Below are positions 24,078-34,867 of a DNA stretch of 64,000 bases, in pieces. Location: positions 36,199-100,198 of the forward strand of contig JADRCO010000002.1 in NCBI GenBank assembly GCA_021464525.1. The letters run 5' to 3'. Made by a program: the position numbers and the translations under genes. Below the pieces are notes generated by a model. That model had not been told where the DNA came from and ran no database searches. It worked only from the letters and a program-made list of their open reading frames with translations. Source of the DNA: Rhizophagus sp. LPA8_4_AMF (Eukaryota > Glomeromycota > Glomeromycetes > Glomerales > Glomeraceae). Position 1 is the first letter of the stretch, and every line of letters starts with the position of its first letter.

Positions 24078-25336
24078 ATGGGCGACTTACCGCCACGATA
24101 TGATGGTACTCTTCATCCGGAAGTATGGGTTCAGGACTTGCGTTTCTTTTGTGCTCTCCGGGGTATCCATGATCAAGCCACAGTTCTGAGCATTGCAATT
24201 CTAAGAATAGATCATAATATTCTAATCCCTAGAGATGTCGACTCATTTAATTCGCTTGTCAGTTTCCTCAAAGACCATGTCACTCACTCTGTATTCCGTG
24301 CTGTTTCTCTTGAGAAACTTAATAAATTAAAATGTGAGAGTAATGGAGATATATCTGAATTTATTGCGAAGTTCACTTCCCTCAGTAGTAACGCAAACAT
24401 CACCGACCGGGAAGAGAAAAAGAGTTACCTACTTCAAAACATGCCAGACGATATTGTTCGGGATGTCCTCAGGAGCCGAATTGAAAAACTAAATTCATTT
24501 GATAAAGTGATCGAAACTTTCAAAGACGTGATGCTTGAACATAGACGACAGGTTCGTTACGGCTCCAAAATTGCACTCAAACATGTTGCTACTGGACGTT
24601 TTTTGTCGTGTATAAAAGGTATGAGATATGACACCGGGTTCAAACAGCATATGGTTGGTACAAGATCTATAAAAAATTACATTAATATATTTATTTGTTA
24701 AATAACTTGTTTCACGGAATATCCAGGCATTTTGTAATAGTTGGCAACCAGATAAACTACAAGATTTTTGGATTATAATCCCAGCTTGTAAACAGTACGT
24801 CAAGTCGGGCAATCCGGTATCGTTCAATTCTGTTATTGGACTGAAGCATCAGCAGTCAGGTCTAAATCTGCATTCTCATGATAAAAAGTCACCATCAACT
24901 AAGTCACCAATAACTAAACAACAAGAAGGTAAATAATCAACGAAAATTTTTCAGGGTGAAGTAATAAATGACGAGATGAAGTTTTGATATTATAGTTACC
25001 TGCTTTGGAGGAGTATTGGAATGGAATGGTCACGATGGTCCTCCAAATGATGACGACAACTGGCTACTACAGCGCCATAGCACAACCTCCAATTATGACA
25101 ATTCAGGATATTGGGAAGTTGGTGACATAATCAGTCTGCGACATACTAATACAAGAAAGTCACTTTCGAGCCATGATTTCATGATGGATAATGGATTCCA
25201 AGAAGTCACTTGTCACGCCGATGGCCATGAAGAAAACCATAAGGTAGGGTTAAGTTTTAGTTATCCAATAATTATAAGATCAATTACGATAATTTGATTG
25301 TTTTATTCATAGTGGTGCGTGGAAGTTCTTGAATGA
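24078..25336 (+). CDS. Gag-like + MIR domain protein, copy D
   Basis: Four exons: 24078-24653, 24727-24928, 24996-25243, 25313-25336, giving 349 aa, the longest copy, with intron phases 0, 1, 0. The N-terminal Gag-like domain is intact (LPPRYDGTLHPEVWVQDL, EFIAKFTSLSSNANITD). The MIR domain has two insertions relative to the others. One is a repeated SPSTKSPITK stretch before intron 2; the other is WNGHDGPPNDDD at the start of exon 3. It ends WCVEVLE. The usual SSKDIRYDTG loop is SCIKGMRYDTG. No stop or frameshift. Its closest sister is copy E (both share FRAVSLEKLNKLKCESNGD), from which it differs by scattered substitutions. Confidence 0.85.
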
Positions 25337-26519
25337 AAATTATGGACATAATTCTCCCGATTTTGCATATTATTTTTTAAGGAAAAAAATATTAATGAAG
25401 TCTCAAAGTTAAAATAACAAAATACATTAGTATTTTGTACACAATTAAAATATGGATGACGAGTCAGATTAATCTTCATCATATTTTAATAATCATTGTT
25501 TTGTTTTTGCGTAACAATTTGCCAGAGGTGAAAAGACAAATCTCTGAATATGCTTTCGGCTCGCAACTAAAAATTCTGTAACAGTTTAAAATTTAAAGAT
25601 TTTAGCTTCAAAGTTTAATAATCAATATCGTATTTTCATTTACATAATATAAAGTTTGAGACCAATTTTTTATACGAAAAGAAAAATTATTCGCAAAATC
25701 AAATTTATTATTATTTATCCCAATGAATTTAATGACCAAGAGCTAGGTTAGCAAGGAGATACGTTTACTTATTGATATATGTAAATATATTTAACTTATA
25801 ACATTGAATTTATTATTATTATACATAGACTAATAATCTTTTTTGTTTAATAAAAAAATAAAAGACAACCAACTTATTGGTAGAATCTTTTTTTTTAAAA
25901 AAAAAATAAAAGAAAAACCGATTTTATCAATAAAATCGGTTTATTTACCAATAAAAAAAAAATATTTTATTGATAAAATGTATCGTTTAATAAAATCGTT
26001 TCGGTTTTCTCTAATTTTATATGTCATACTGTATTTTTGATATTTACCATTTGTACTATTGACCATCAAAACCCAAATTCATTATTTGTGAATTAAAGAT
26101 GGTAGGTATTCATTTTTCGTGTTTTTGGTAGGGAGTGTAAAATGAGTTGAGCCAAGTAGTAGACAAGTAATATACGATGATAGTCATGCTTTTTATTCGC
26201 TTATTATTCTAACAATTTCAACCAATATCAAATTTTCCATCCATCTACAATAGAAATAATAATTTCAAGCAATTAATTTTGTACAAAGAAAATTCGCATG
26301 TAAAAAAGTTTGCCTTTCCAACAACGAAAATTTGCTTTGTGAGTAGTACACTACATTTTGTCCAAAATGATGGAATTCATTGTATCCTTTCTCACAATGA
26401 CCCAGAAATTAATTTGGTGAATTGTTAGTGACTTTGTAAGATGTTCCATATTTGCTGTATTATAACAATTAAGGTAATTTATCTTTTACAGTATACTATT
26501 ATATAAATTTGTCGAAGTG
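25337..26519. other. spacer, no gene seen
   Basis: AT-rich, with A/T homopolymer runs and the hairpin described separately. Confidence 0.4.
25915..25942. repeat. 28-bp palindrome
   Basis: Arms AAACCGATTTTAT and ATAAAATCGGTTT around a 2-nt centre. Looser copies of the word (TTTTATTGATAAAATG, AATAAAATCGTTTCGG) follow within 70 bp. It could be a hairpin or the core of a decayed foldback element. Confidence 0.6.
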
Positions 26520-27790
26520 GTGAAATTTGAATCATCAGTAATTATGAAGAAATAAACTATTGAAAACCATAGTTTCGTCTTCCAAGAACTTCTATTGTTG
26601 GGGATCTAATACTCTTTGTTCTAGTTTTATTTATTTAGTTAATTTCATAAACAATTATGCTAAACTACTTGAAACTTTTAACACTTCACTGTTAATTAAG
26701 TTAAACCAAGCTTTAAAAAATTTTCTACACTTAAGCTTTAAATGACTGGTAGAAAGTATATTTACTATATTATTAAGGTATAAAATTTTAACGATTCGTT
26801 TTTCATGATAGGCTTTATGTAAAAAATAGTGCAACATTTGATACGCTCTCAAGAATCTGTCAAAGGTTTTAAGCGTATCACAAAGTTCACATTACAATTT
26901 AAATTGTATTAAACTGCCTCACGAGCTTTCACACTATTAATTGTCAAAAAACTGGTTGAACGAATCTGAAGTAAATTACGAACAATTAACACTAACGTTC
27001 AAATAGAATTAAATTTTCTGTTACTTCCTTTGCTTAGCTAAATCATCCTCAACAAAATTATTTAGAAAATTTAACGACCCAGCGGGAAAATATTATGATA
27101 AACATTACTATAAGATACAAGGATTTCACTTTGGAATCCTCAGTGGATGTTGTTTATGTGAATGAGACAGCAGAATATTGAGAATTATTATGGTAAATTA
27201 AGAAGGTTGACTAGTTGGGAAAACCGTGAAACCGAGATAAAGCTAAAGTAATATGAACCTAGTACTACTTTTCTTTCTCTAGTTCTTTCTCGTATACATC
27301 TTTTATTGTAAATTACTCAATTATTATCAATTAGTGTAATACGGCAGTAAAATTGCTTGCGTTGACAAGTATATCTTTTCATGATCCATAAAAGGTACTT
27401 TATTTGTAACCATTTAAAATTAATGTTTGGAATTTGGATTCCGCTGGAAGTATAACAAACTTCTAATAATGCATAATAGATAAAATATTTTATGAAATAA
27501 TTACAATGGTGCTTTTCATTATTGATTATTTTCAAGAATTCAATACATATTGGTATCATCGAACTTTATTAAGAATCAAATAATATGGTCTTTGGAACTA
27601 GTCAGCATTATGTAAGTATATCTAAATTTTAAAACGTTGAATTTACAAAAATTATTATACAGTGCATATTCTTTTGAGACTTAAAAAAAACTTTAAAAAT
27701 TATATGATATTATCGAATCAACTTTTGCCTACATTGTTATTCATTTCAAATGTCGATAATTTCTGATTTGTGTAACATGAATCACTGCAT

Positions 27791-27820
27791 TATCACATGT
27801 TAGGGCGTTAAGAACTATAT
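27791..27820 (+). promoter_or_regulatory. promoter of MIR copy E
   Basis: The same 20-bp TATCACATGTTAGGGCGTTA as copy D, followed by ACTATATAGG, about 38 bp before the start codon. Confidence 0.6.
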
Positions 27821-27852
27821 AGGTAAAAAAAAAAATTAAGTTTTAATAACGA

Positions 27853-29088
27853 ATGGAGAACTTACCGCCTCGATACGATGGTACTCTTCATCCGGAAGTA
27901 TGGGTTCAGGACTTGCGTTTCTTTTGTGCTCTCCGGGGTATCCACGATCAAGCCACGGTTCTAGACATTGCTATTCTAAGAATAGATCAAAATATCCCAA
28001 TCCCTAAAAATATCGAAATAACCTCATTTAATTCACTTATTAATATTCTCAAAGAACATGTCACTCACTCTGTATTCCGTGCTGTTTCTCTTGAGAAACT
28101 TAATAAACTAAAATGTGAGAGTAATGGAGATATATCTGAATTTATTGCGAAGTTCACTTCCCTCAGTAGTAATGCAAACATAATCGACCAGGAAGAGAAA
28201 AAGAGTTACCTACTTCGAAACATGCCAGACAATATTGTTCGGGATGTCCTCAGGAGCCGGATTGAAAAACTAAATTCATTTGATAAGGTGATCGAAAATT
28301 TCAAAGACGTGATGCTTGAACATAGACGTCAGATTCGTTACGGCTCTAAAATTGCACTCAAACATGTTGCTACTGGACGTTTTTTGTCTAGTAATAAAGA
28401 TATCAAATATGACACCGGGTACAAGCAGCAAATGGTTAGTACACAATGAAATCTTGTAGCAACTTTTAAATATCCTTTTTTTGATATGTTTCGTATTTGC
28501 TTCACGGAGAATTCAGGCATTTTGCAGCGGCTGGAAACTAGATAAATTGTACGATTCTTGGATTGTAATTCCAGCTTGTAAACAATATGTAAGGTCAGGC
28601 AATCCGGTATCGTTCAATTCTGTTATTGGACTGAAGCATCAGCAGTCCGGTCTAAATCTGCATTCTCATATTATGGAATCATCAGTAACTAAACAACAAG
28701 AAGGTAAATAATCCAACGAAAATGTTTAGCTTTTTGTGCTTGAAGTCATTATAAATAATAATTATAAATAATGGAATTAACATTACAGTAACTTGCTATG
28801 GACACTTAAACGACGATGACAATTGGGTGCTGCAACGCCATAGCACAACAACATATTATGATAATTCAGGATACTGGGAGATTGATGAAATGATTAGTCT
28901 GCGACACGTTCACACAAAAAAGTCACTTTCGAGCCATGATTTCATGATGAATAATGGATACCAAGAAATCACTTGTCACGCTGATGGACATGAAGAAAAC
29001 CATAAGGTAAGGTTAAGTTTAATCCTGCTTTAATGGCAATGATCTGACTATTTTGAATTCGCAGTGGATTGTGGAAATTCTCGAATGA
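27853..29088 (+). CDS. Gag-like + MIR domain protein, copy E
   Basis: Four exons: 27853-28434, 28517-28703, 28789-29006, 29065-29088, giving 336 aa with intron phases 0, 1, 0 as in copies A, C and D. The Gag-like domain (residues 1-165) has a two-residue insertion, KNIEITSFNSL. The MIR domain runs from YGSKIALKHVATGRF through DSWIVIPACKQYV and EMISLRHVHTKKSLSS to WIVEILE. No lesions. With copy D it forms the second tandem pair, some 10 kb from the A-B-C cluster and on the same strand, so the unrelated genes at 15-22 kb sit inside the array. Function unknown. Confidence 0.85.
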
Positions 29089-29278
29089 AGATTATTGGCA
29101 CAATTAACACAACACCTACTTCATTTTGATGTTTTAATTAACAGCCTAAATATGAAGGACAACTTACAAAGGTCACTAACAATTCTAAGGAAAATTAAAT
29201 CTGTTAATAAAATAAAATGATATCTCATAAAAAGTATAACTTGTTGTCTGTTATTTTGAACTTTGGCTCAAATAATTT

Positions 29279-30183
29279 GGATGATGGCCTTGCACTTTCT
29301 TTTTATTTATTTATATTTAATTAAAAAATGTTTCCAAACTCTAAATAGAATTAATTACCAAATATAAATACCATTATAAAACATTGTTAACCCATCATTT
29401 TCTATGGTTAATTCATCCGCACAATCGTTTTTATTTAATTTAGTTGGAAGCAAAACAGATTTTTTTTTTCGATTATGTAAGTCATATGGAGTATCTACAA
29501 GATAAGATGGAAGAATAAAATTTGAGGATTTCATCGCTTTTTCGCAAAAACTTTGATAAATCGGAGTTAGCTCCGTGATGTTGTATTGTTTGCAAATAAA
29601 CGAGAAAGGAATTTTGATTTCGGAATAAAAAAAATATATATGCTAAGCTTATTATACAAATAGTTATCAGATGATTTTAGTTATACAGAAATTATCATGT
29701 GATTTGTCATACAAACTACGGAAATACTCTGTATAATCAGCCAAAATTCCTATTCCACATATAAGAACTTGCACAACAATATGAAGGCTACTGATTATGT
29801 TATCGCGCATATGAAAAGAACAAAATAAAGAATAAATCGACACATAACGCGCAAAGATTTTTTAATTAAAAATTGTGAGAATATCATTTTTGTTTCATCG
29901 TTCTTGAGAAAATATTTTTAATTAAATTACAAATATTTTAAGTATTTCTTAAAAAAAATTAAAAAAGCAATTCATTATTATTCATGTAATAATAAATATT
30001 AATGTAATATTACATAGGATTTATATCTCTTATTTAGCTTAGGTATTTATTTTAAGCCATGTTACTATTTTAGGAATTTTAGATAAAGATTAATTTTATC
30101 ACATCTCGTTTATTTTTTTTTAAATCTTGTGTTATAGAATCAAATATATAAACCTTGGGACTTCTTCTCAAGTTCAAACTTCA
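29279..30183. repeat. large inverted repeat, left arm
   Basis: Near-identical reverse complement of 43800-44706. Whole lines match without a difference, for example 29380-29470 against the complement of 44510-44605. The right arm is the 5' end of the SPRY gene, so this arm carries a copy of that 5' end on the minus strand. Confidence 0.9.
29372..29632 (-). pseudogene. truncated 5' exon of a SPRY gene
   Basis: Exact inverted counterpart of the first recognised exon of the SPRY gene (44351-44611), with the same start codon position (about 29534) and the same [10 protein letters not shown] and [14 protein letters not shown] stretches. The copy ends near the start of exon 2 (29279), where the inverted repeat stops, so it lacks the SPRY core. 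It could give rise to antisense or hairpin RNA against the intact gene. Confidence 0.75.
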
Positions 30184-30307
30184 TAGAAACTTGGCTATCG
30201 ATAGAATAATTATCATTTTAAAAGTACAAAATCAAGGCGTCTTGCTTCTCTTTTTTTTTTAAAAAAAAAATTCTCTAAAAAAATAATTACTGAAAATCGA
30301 CTAAAAC

Positions 30308-30742
30308 ATGAACCCAACTGATTATTCTCAAGCTCCGGTAATCCAAGCACAACCTACTCATCCAACTTTCTTTTTCTATCGACTAGAAAACGATTTTTGT
30401 CATTATAAGGTTAATTGTAAAGAAATTAAGTATGAAGACATTACGTATTTTTTAAATAAGTCATTAAATAGTTTAAATAATAGAAATAATAGAGAACATG
30501 AAATCCAATCACACGAAAATGAACATATTTTCTTTTATTACCAACAATATGATAACCGATTCTATCAGGTTATATGCGAACTGGTTTCTCCTACTGCAAT
30601 TACCAATTACTTGAATGAGAATATTTATGGAATTAAACTTCAACAGAATATGGAGCAAGAACGGTTATCATTTATTATTGAACAAAAGCAAAATCTTGAA
30701 TTTCACTTAACTCAATATTTAAGTAATTACTTATTAAATTAA
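30308..30742 (+). CDS. hypothetical protein, 144 aa
   Basis: Single-exon ORF starting with ATG at 30308. The N terminus is Gln/Pro/Thr-rich (SQAPVIQAQPTHPTFFFYRL) and the middle has an Asn-rich linker. The C terminus has helical sequence (FYQVICELVSPTAITNYLNE, then KQNLEFHLTQYLSNYLLN). Composition is unlike random AT-rich sequence and Tyr/Asn/Gln-rich proteins of this build are common in Rhizophagus, but I recognise no domain. A TATATAAA element at about 30145 lies in the left inverted-repeat arm, so its upstream region is duplicated near the SPRY gene. No signal peptide. Confidence 0.6.
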   Translation: MNPTDYSQAPVIQAQPTHPTFFFYRLENDFCHYKVNCKEIKYEDITYFLNKSLNSLNNRNNREHEIQSHENEHIFFYYQQYDNRFYQVICELVSPTAITNYLNENIYGIKLQQNMEQERLSFIIEQKQNLEFHLTQYLSNYLLN

Positions 30743-31246
30743 ACGATTAAGATTCTTTATTTAATTAGTCTTTCAATTTTCATGTATTATTAAGAAATAT
30801 GTAAGAAACGTGTAATTCTTAAATGAAATAAACAAGATATTATATGGTAATTGTGTTACATTAATGTTCGGGTTGTGTTCTAAAAAATTGATTCTTAAGT
30901 GCGCATTTTAATAATTATTACGTATCAATTCATAATCAAGCGTATTTAGTAACACAAATCTCTCCAAAGAAATATAATTTGCATTTTCTTTCATCTTTCG
31001 CCCATGATGTTTACATCTTATCAATGTCCGTCACTGTGTATCTCGTTATCACATCAAATAACTATTTTATCCTTTGTTTTCAACATTTATATCAACCCCA
31101 TCCTAGTCTTCAAGATTACATGTAATATAAAATTTGTGCATAAGTCATTTCAAAGATTTGGTCATTTGAACAAATAACCAAAATTTGAGTTGAAGCATGT
31201 CATTTAAAAAATAAACTATTGTCTACGCGCGCGCCGGGGAATGTCT

Positions 31247-32170
31247 ATTCGGATAATCCGAAATCAGAGAATCTTACTAAATTTGGTGATTTTCAATAAA
31301 AAGTCATACCTCTAACGCGGTTGGTACGATAAAGAAACAGAGGAAAAAATGGGGAAATGATGACAATTAAATCCTTGTATTAGCAAAAACTATTTTGTTA
31401 GCGGACTTTTCCTTGCATAATCTCAATCAAAATTAAGTAAAAAAGAAGAATTTCAAGTTGTAAAAAATAATTTGGTATTTAGAATCCCCAACGGTCAACT
31501 TTTCAAGTAATATTCTTCCAACAGTAACAAAGAATTATTGAATTAAAGAAAACTTTTTAATTAATCACCTGAATTCTTAACTTCAAAATGGAAACACCTT
31601 AACTTCTATCTCATCTCTATAAAGTCAAACTGTTACATATAAACTTACCGTGTAAAACCATTTGACAAATTTTGAATAATTTTTTTTATTGTTCACGTTT
31701 TTCAAGATTTTACATCCCGTCAAATATTTTATAACTTGATGTAGAATACTATATTAGTCAATTATATGATGTACAGTTACATGATATTCATTTTTTTTCG
31801 TGTTATCAATTCTATAACATAAAATTAAGAATATTTTTATAAAATTAAATGTACTAAAAATATATTTTTTTCTAATATAGTTCTTGTAAACTTGGGGTAA
31901 AGATTTGTGTGAAGATGAAAGTAAGGAGTATCAAGAATACGATATGAAGTATAATCAATTAAGAATATCATAAGAAATCTTGATTCATAGTTATTATTAT
32001 AAGAACATTAAATCATGAAATATTTTTTTGAAGTTATATACTTATATGGTAATTGATATGTTTAGTTTTAATTTTTTTTTAAAAAAAAACGTGATTTTTT
32101 CTAAAAATCGAGAATTTTTTTTTGAAATGTTACACAAACAATGAATATCAAATGAAAGTCACCTACCTTC
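31247..32170. repeat. blocks X and Y, copy 1
   Basis: X (31247-31770) matches 38735-39208 in inverse orientation and 40930-41560 loosely in direct orientation. Y (31780-32170) matches 39209-39690 in inverse orientation. In the partner the order of the two blocks is changed, which a single inversion does not explain. Confidence 0.7.
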
Positions 32171-33025
32171 TTCCGATAATTCGAATTTTCGTCCTGAAAC
32201 ACTTTCTTAAAATTAATGAATTGCAAACAAATTACACGATTTTATTGTGTAAATACAAAATAAGAATAAAATAATTTAATTGGACATTTTTTAATTAATA
32301 AAATTAATCATTGAAGACAAATATGGATATAGACATTATCACATTAAAAAATTTAATTTCTTTCGTAAAGAAACTTTTTTAATGAAAAGTACATTTAAAG
32401 AACACAGGCAATTAAGAATAAATAAAGAAATGAAAAGATTTAAGAAAGGATTAAATTTAGAAAAAGGATAAAAGTTTAATTCGAAAGTAATATGTATAAA
32501 ATGCAGGTAGATTTCTTTGTTCTTTCTGAGGAATTTTTTTTGTTTGATCTCTTTTTGTTTGTATTTTTGATAAAATAATCAAATAAATGTAATTATAAAT
32601 GTAATTAAATGCAGAAAATCAATTTGCGTAAAAGATTTTCCTTATTATTTTTGTATGAAAATACATATTTTTTTTCCCTGAACAAAAAAACAAATAATGT
32701 AAATCATGTGACACAATTACATTTGCCTTTGTTCTTATTTTTGGATTTCTTTGTCAGTGCATTCGAGTCTAACCGGATTGTTTTCAAATAAGGAAAATTC
32801 TTGAATTACGGTTTATCCAATCCAAAAATATAAAATTAAAAATAATTTAAAACTTGAAAAATTTATGATTTATTATAAAAGGAAAGAAATTTCCGTTTAA
32901 AAATTACTCATTTATAGATACAATTGCAATTAGTAGAATTCCAATAGATCATTCCTTGATTACATTCAACTTAAAGTGAATAATTTATTAAAATCTCTCC
33001 TTTTACTTTGAAAATTTCAAAAAAT
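32171..33025. other. spacer, no gene seen
   Basis: AT-rich with poly-T runs. The open frame at 32609-32791 has no recognisable features. Confidence 0.35.
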
Positions 33026-33487
33026 ATGTCCGAAACAACCAATTTATCAAATATAAAGATTGAAAATGGGCAAAATAATGAACAATCCTATAAATATACT
33101 AAAAATTTGAACGATAATGTTGAAATATCTTCAAATTATTCGGATTTTTCAAATGTAAAATTATCAGAAAATTATAATCAAAATTCTTCAAATCCTTACG
33201 AATTACCACTTTCAACTTCAAATCCTCCCGAAAATCAAAGTCGTACTTTACTTCCAGAAATTTCAATCAATGATATCGAAAGTGGTCAACCACAAATACC
33301 TTGGTCTTCTTTGAAAAAGTTTTATGTATTTGGTTTTTGTTTTTTTCCTTTATGGTATATCGGAATTTTTTATCTTTTTAGTAAGGAAAAAGATGTGAAA
33401 TTTTGGGCAAGATTATGTACATTTAACGCTTTGTTAATTTCTGTTATCATATCTTATATTGTTTTTCTTGGAATTAATTCAAAATGA
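33026..33487 (+). CDS. small membrane protein with two C-terminal helices
   Basis: Single-exon ORF. The first true ATG is 33026 (upstream in-frame codons start from TTG), giving 153 aa. Residues 1-90 are hydrophilic, Asn/Ser-rich and probably disordered. Then come PWSSLKKFYVFGFCFFPLWY with IGIFYLF (first membrane segment, about residues 98-118), a short KEKDVKFWAR loop, and LCTFNALLISVIISYIVFLG (second segment, about 128-148). Short loops and the Lys-rich turn suggest a hairpin membrane anchor with a long cytosolic N terminus. Family not recognised. No neighbours suggest a pathway. Confidence 0.65.
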   Translation: MSETTNLSNIKIENGQNNEQSYKYTKNLNDNVEISSNYSDFSNVKLSENYNQNSSNPYELPLSTSNPPENQSRTLLPEISINDIESGQPQIPWSSLKKFYVFGFCFFPLWYIGIFYLFSKEKDVKFWARLCTFNALLISVIISYIVFLGINSK

Positions 33488-34183
33488 ATAAATATTATAA
33501 GATGTTATTTAATTTATGTAGTATAACCCGAGATTATATAATTGTAAAATAATACATTTATATAAATAAGTAATTAATAAGTAGATTTATATATAATTTA
33601 TGCTTTATAGTTCTTACAATAATTTTTATTTAAGATAATAATATAATGCCCAAAATTTTTACGCGCATAAAATATCGAATCTCTATGATAGAAAAGAAAA
33701 TTCTGGAAATCTTCTTTTCTTCAATAGGGAACGATACATCTAAAATTACAATTAATTAATAAATATATGACTTTTGATTTGAATTCAAGACTTTTTTTTT
33801 TTTTTAATTTAAGAAAATAAAAGACAAGTGTATAAATTGTGGGATTGTGGGAACATACATATAATTTTTCTAGGGACAGTATGAAAATATATAAATAACG
33901 TTACGTATGATACGTACATGTCTCTTCATAGTGAAAATTTAAAATTTATGCGAATTCGAAAAAAATGCACAAATTCAATTTTGGAAAATGGAACGTCAAA
34001 TGATCTCAAATGACCAATTTTATTATAAATTTTAAAGCGCAAATGTTTAAAACCATTTGAAAAGTAATAAATGAAGAAACTTGAACAATTGCCATCCATC
34101 GCTGCGCTGCTGACAACCACAATTTTATCACTCGTGATTCAACCAAAATATCCGAACCCAAGATCCAATTTACAAAAATACTT

Positions 34184-34867
34184 TTACGAAACTTTATTAA
34201 ATTCATTAACTATAAGAGATTTTTTTGTAATAGTTATCTCTATATTATCCCTCCATAACAACATATGTTTTCTAAACATAAAATCATTATCTATACACCA
34301 TAACATTTTGTTGATTATCCAGTAATCAAGCAAAACTCTTTTCATAGTATTATTTTTATGATATTTTTTTGTATGATATAATATAGTAAAATCGCGTGGC
34401 ATCTTATATCCTAACTTTTCTGATAAATCCGTTTTAAGTAAATTATAAGAGCTAGTTCGTGGTATTGATAAATTAATTTGTTGTTTCTTATATTCTTCTC
34501 CCCAAAAGATATTAACCTTAATATTGATATTTTTGATCTGGCGAAAAGTTTTTTCATCCGGTGTAACAATCGAATTAGATGTTGGTCGTAAGTTATAAGA
34601 AATTGAATGTGATCTTGATCTTGCTTTAATGTTTCTTTGTGAAAGAATTGGGATTGTTAGATCGTCTTTTGAGTATATTTTTGGCACAGCCAATTGTTTT
34701 TGTGACTTATTTTTAACCTTATTAATTTTATGATGAATTTGACTTATTTTACATTTTGTACGCTTATTTTTTTTAGGATATTTTTTTGAGAATTTTTTAT
34801 TCGTCTTTGTAGCTGCGTATATTTTTGTGTCTCTCTTTTTCTTAAAAATTTCGTAAAGTAAGGCCAT
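34184..34867 (-). CDS. hypothetical basic protein, paralogue of 45857-46516
   Basis: Single exon, 227 aa. Residues 1-75 are very Lys-rich (KKKRDTKIYAATKTNKKFSK), suggesting nuclear or nucleic-acid association. A Ser/Arg patch follows (RNIKARSRSHSISYNLRPTS). The conserved C-terminal half has VNIFWGEEYKKQQINLSIPR, LSEKLGYKMPRDFTILYHTK, and ends with NDFMFRKHMLLWRD. That half has the alternating strand-helix-strand look of a ubiquitin-like or PB1-like fold, by eye only. The paralogue 11.7 kb away on the same strand conserves the SKDDL, RSRSHSISY and FWGEEYK blocks while the basic head has diverged. This argues that both are real genes under constraint. Confidence 0.65.
   Translation of the reverse strand: MALLYEIFKKKRDTKIYAATKTNKKFSKKYPKKNKRTKCKISQIHHKINKVKNKSQKQLAVPKIYSKDDLTIPILSQRNIKARSRSHSISYNLRPTSNSIVTPDEKTFRQIKNINIKVNIFWGEEYKKQQINLSIPRTSSYNLLKTDLSEKLGYKMPRDFTILYHTKKYHKNNTMKRVLLDYWIINKMLWCIDNDFMFRKHMLLWRDNIEITITKKSLIVNEFNKVS

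Larger units (their letters stand above)
23160..25336 (+). repeat. segmental duplication unit 1 (with MIR copy D)
   Basis: Colinear with 26520-29088. Matches begin in the upstream spacer, for example GGATCTAATACTYTTTGTTY (23235 and 26602). They continue through TTCTGTTACTTCCT, AACGACC and GGGAAAACC.TGAAAC to the genes themselves. Both flank and gene were therefore duplicated together. Confidence 0.75.
26520..29088 (+). repeat. segmental duplication unit 2 (with MIR copy E)
   Basis: Partner of 23160-25336. It is longer because about 0.4 kb of extra spacer (roughly 27330-27770) separates the matched upstream flank from the promoter. Confidence 0.7.

Noticed and set aside
24495-24827. 110-aa minus-strand ORF
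   Set aside because: Antisense of MIR copy D exons 1-2; the same shadow appears opposite the other copies.
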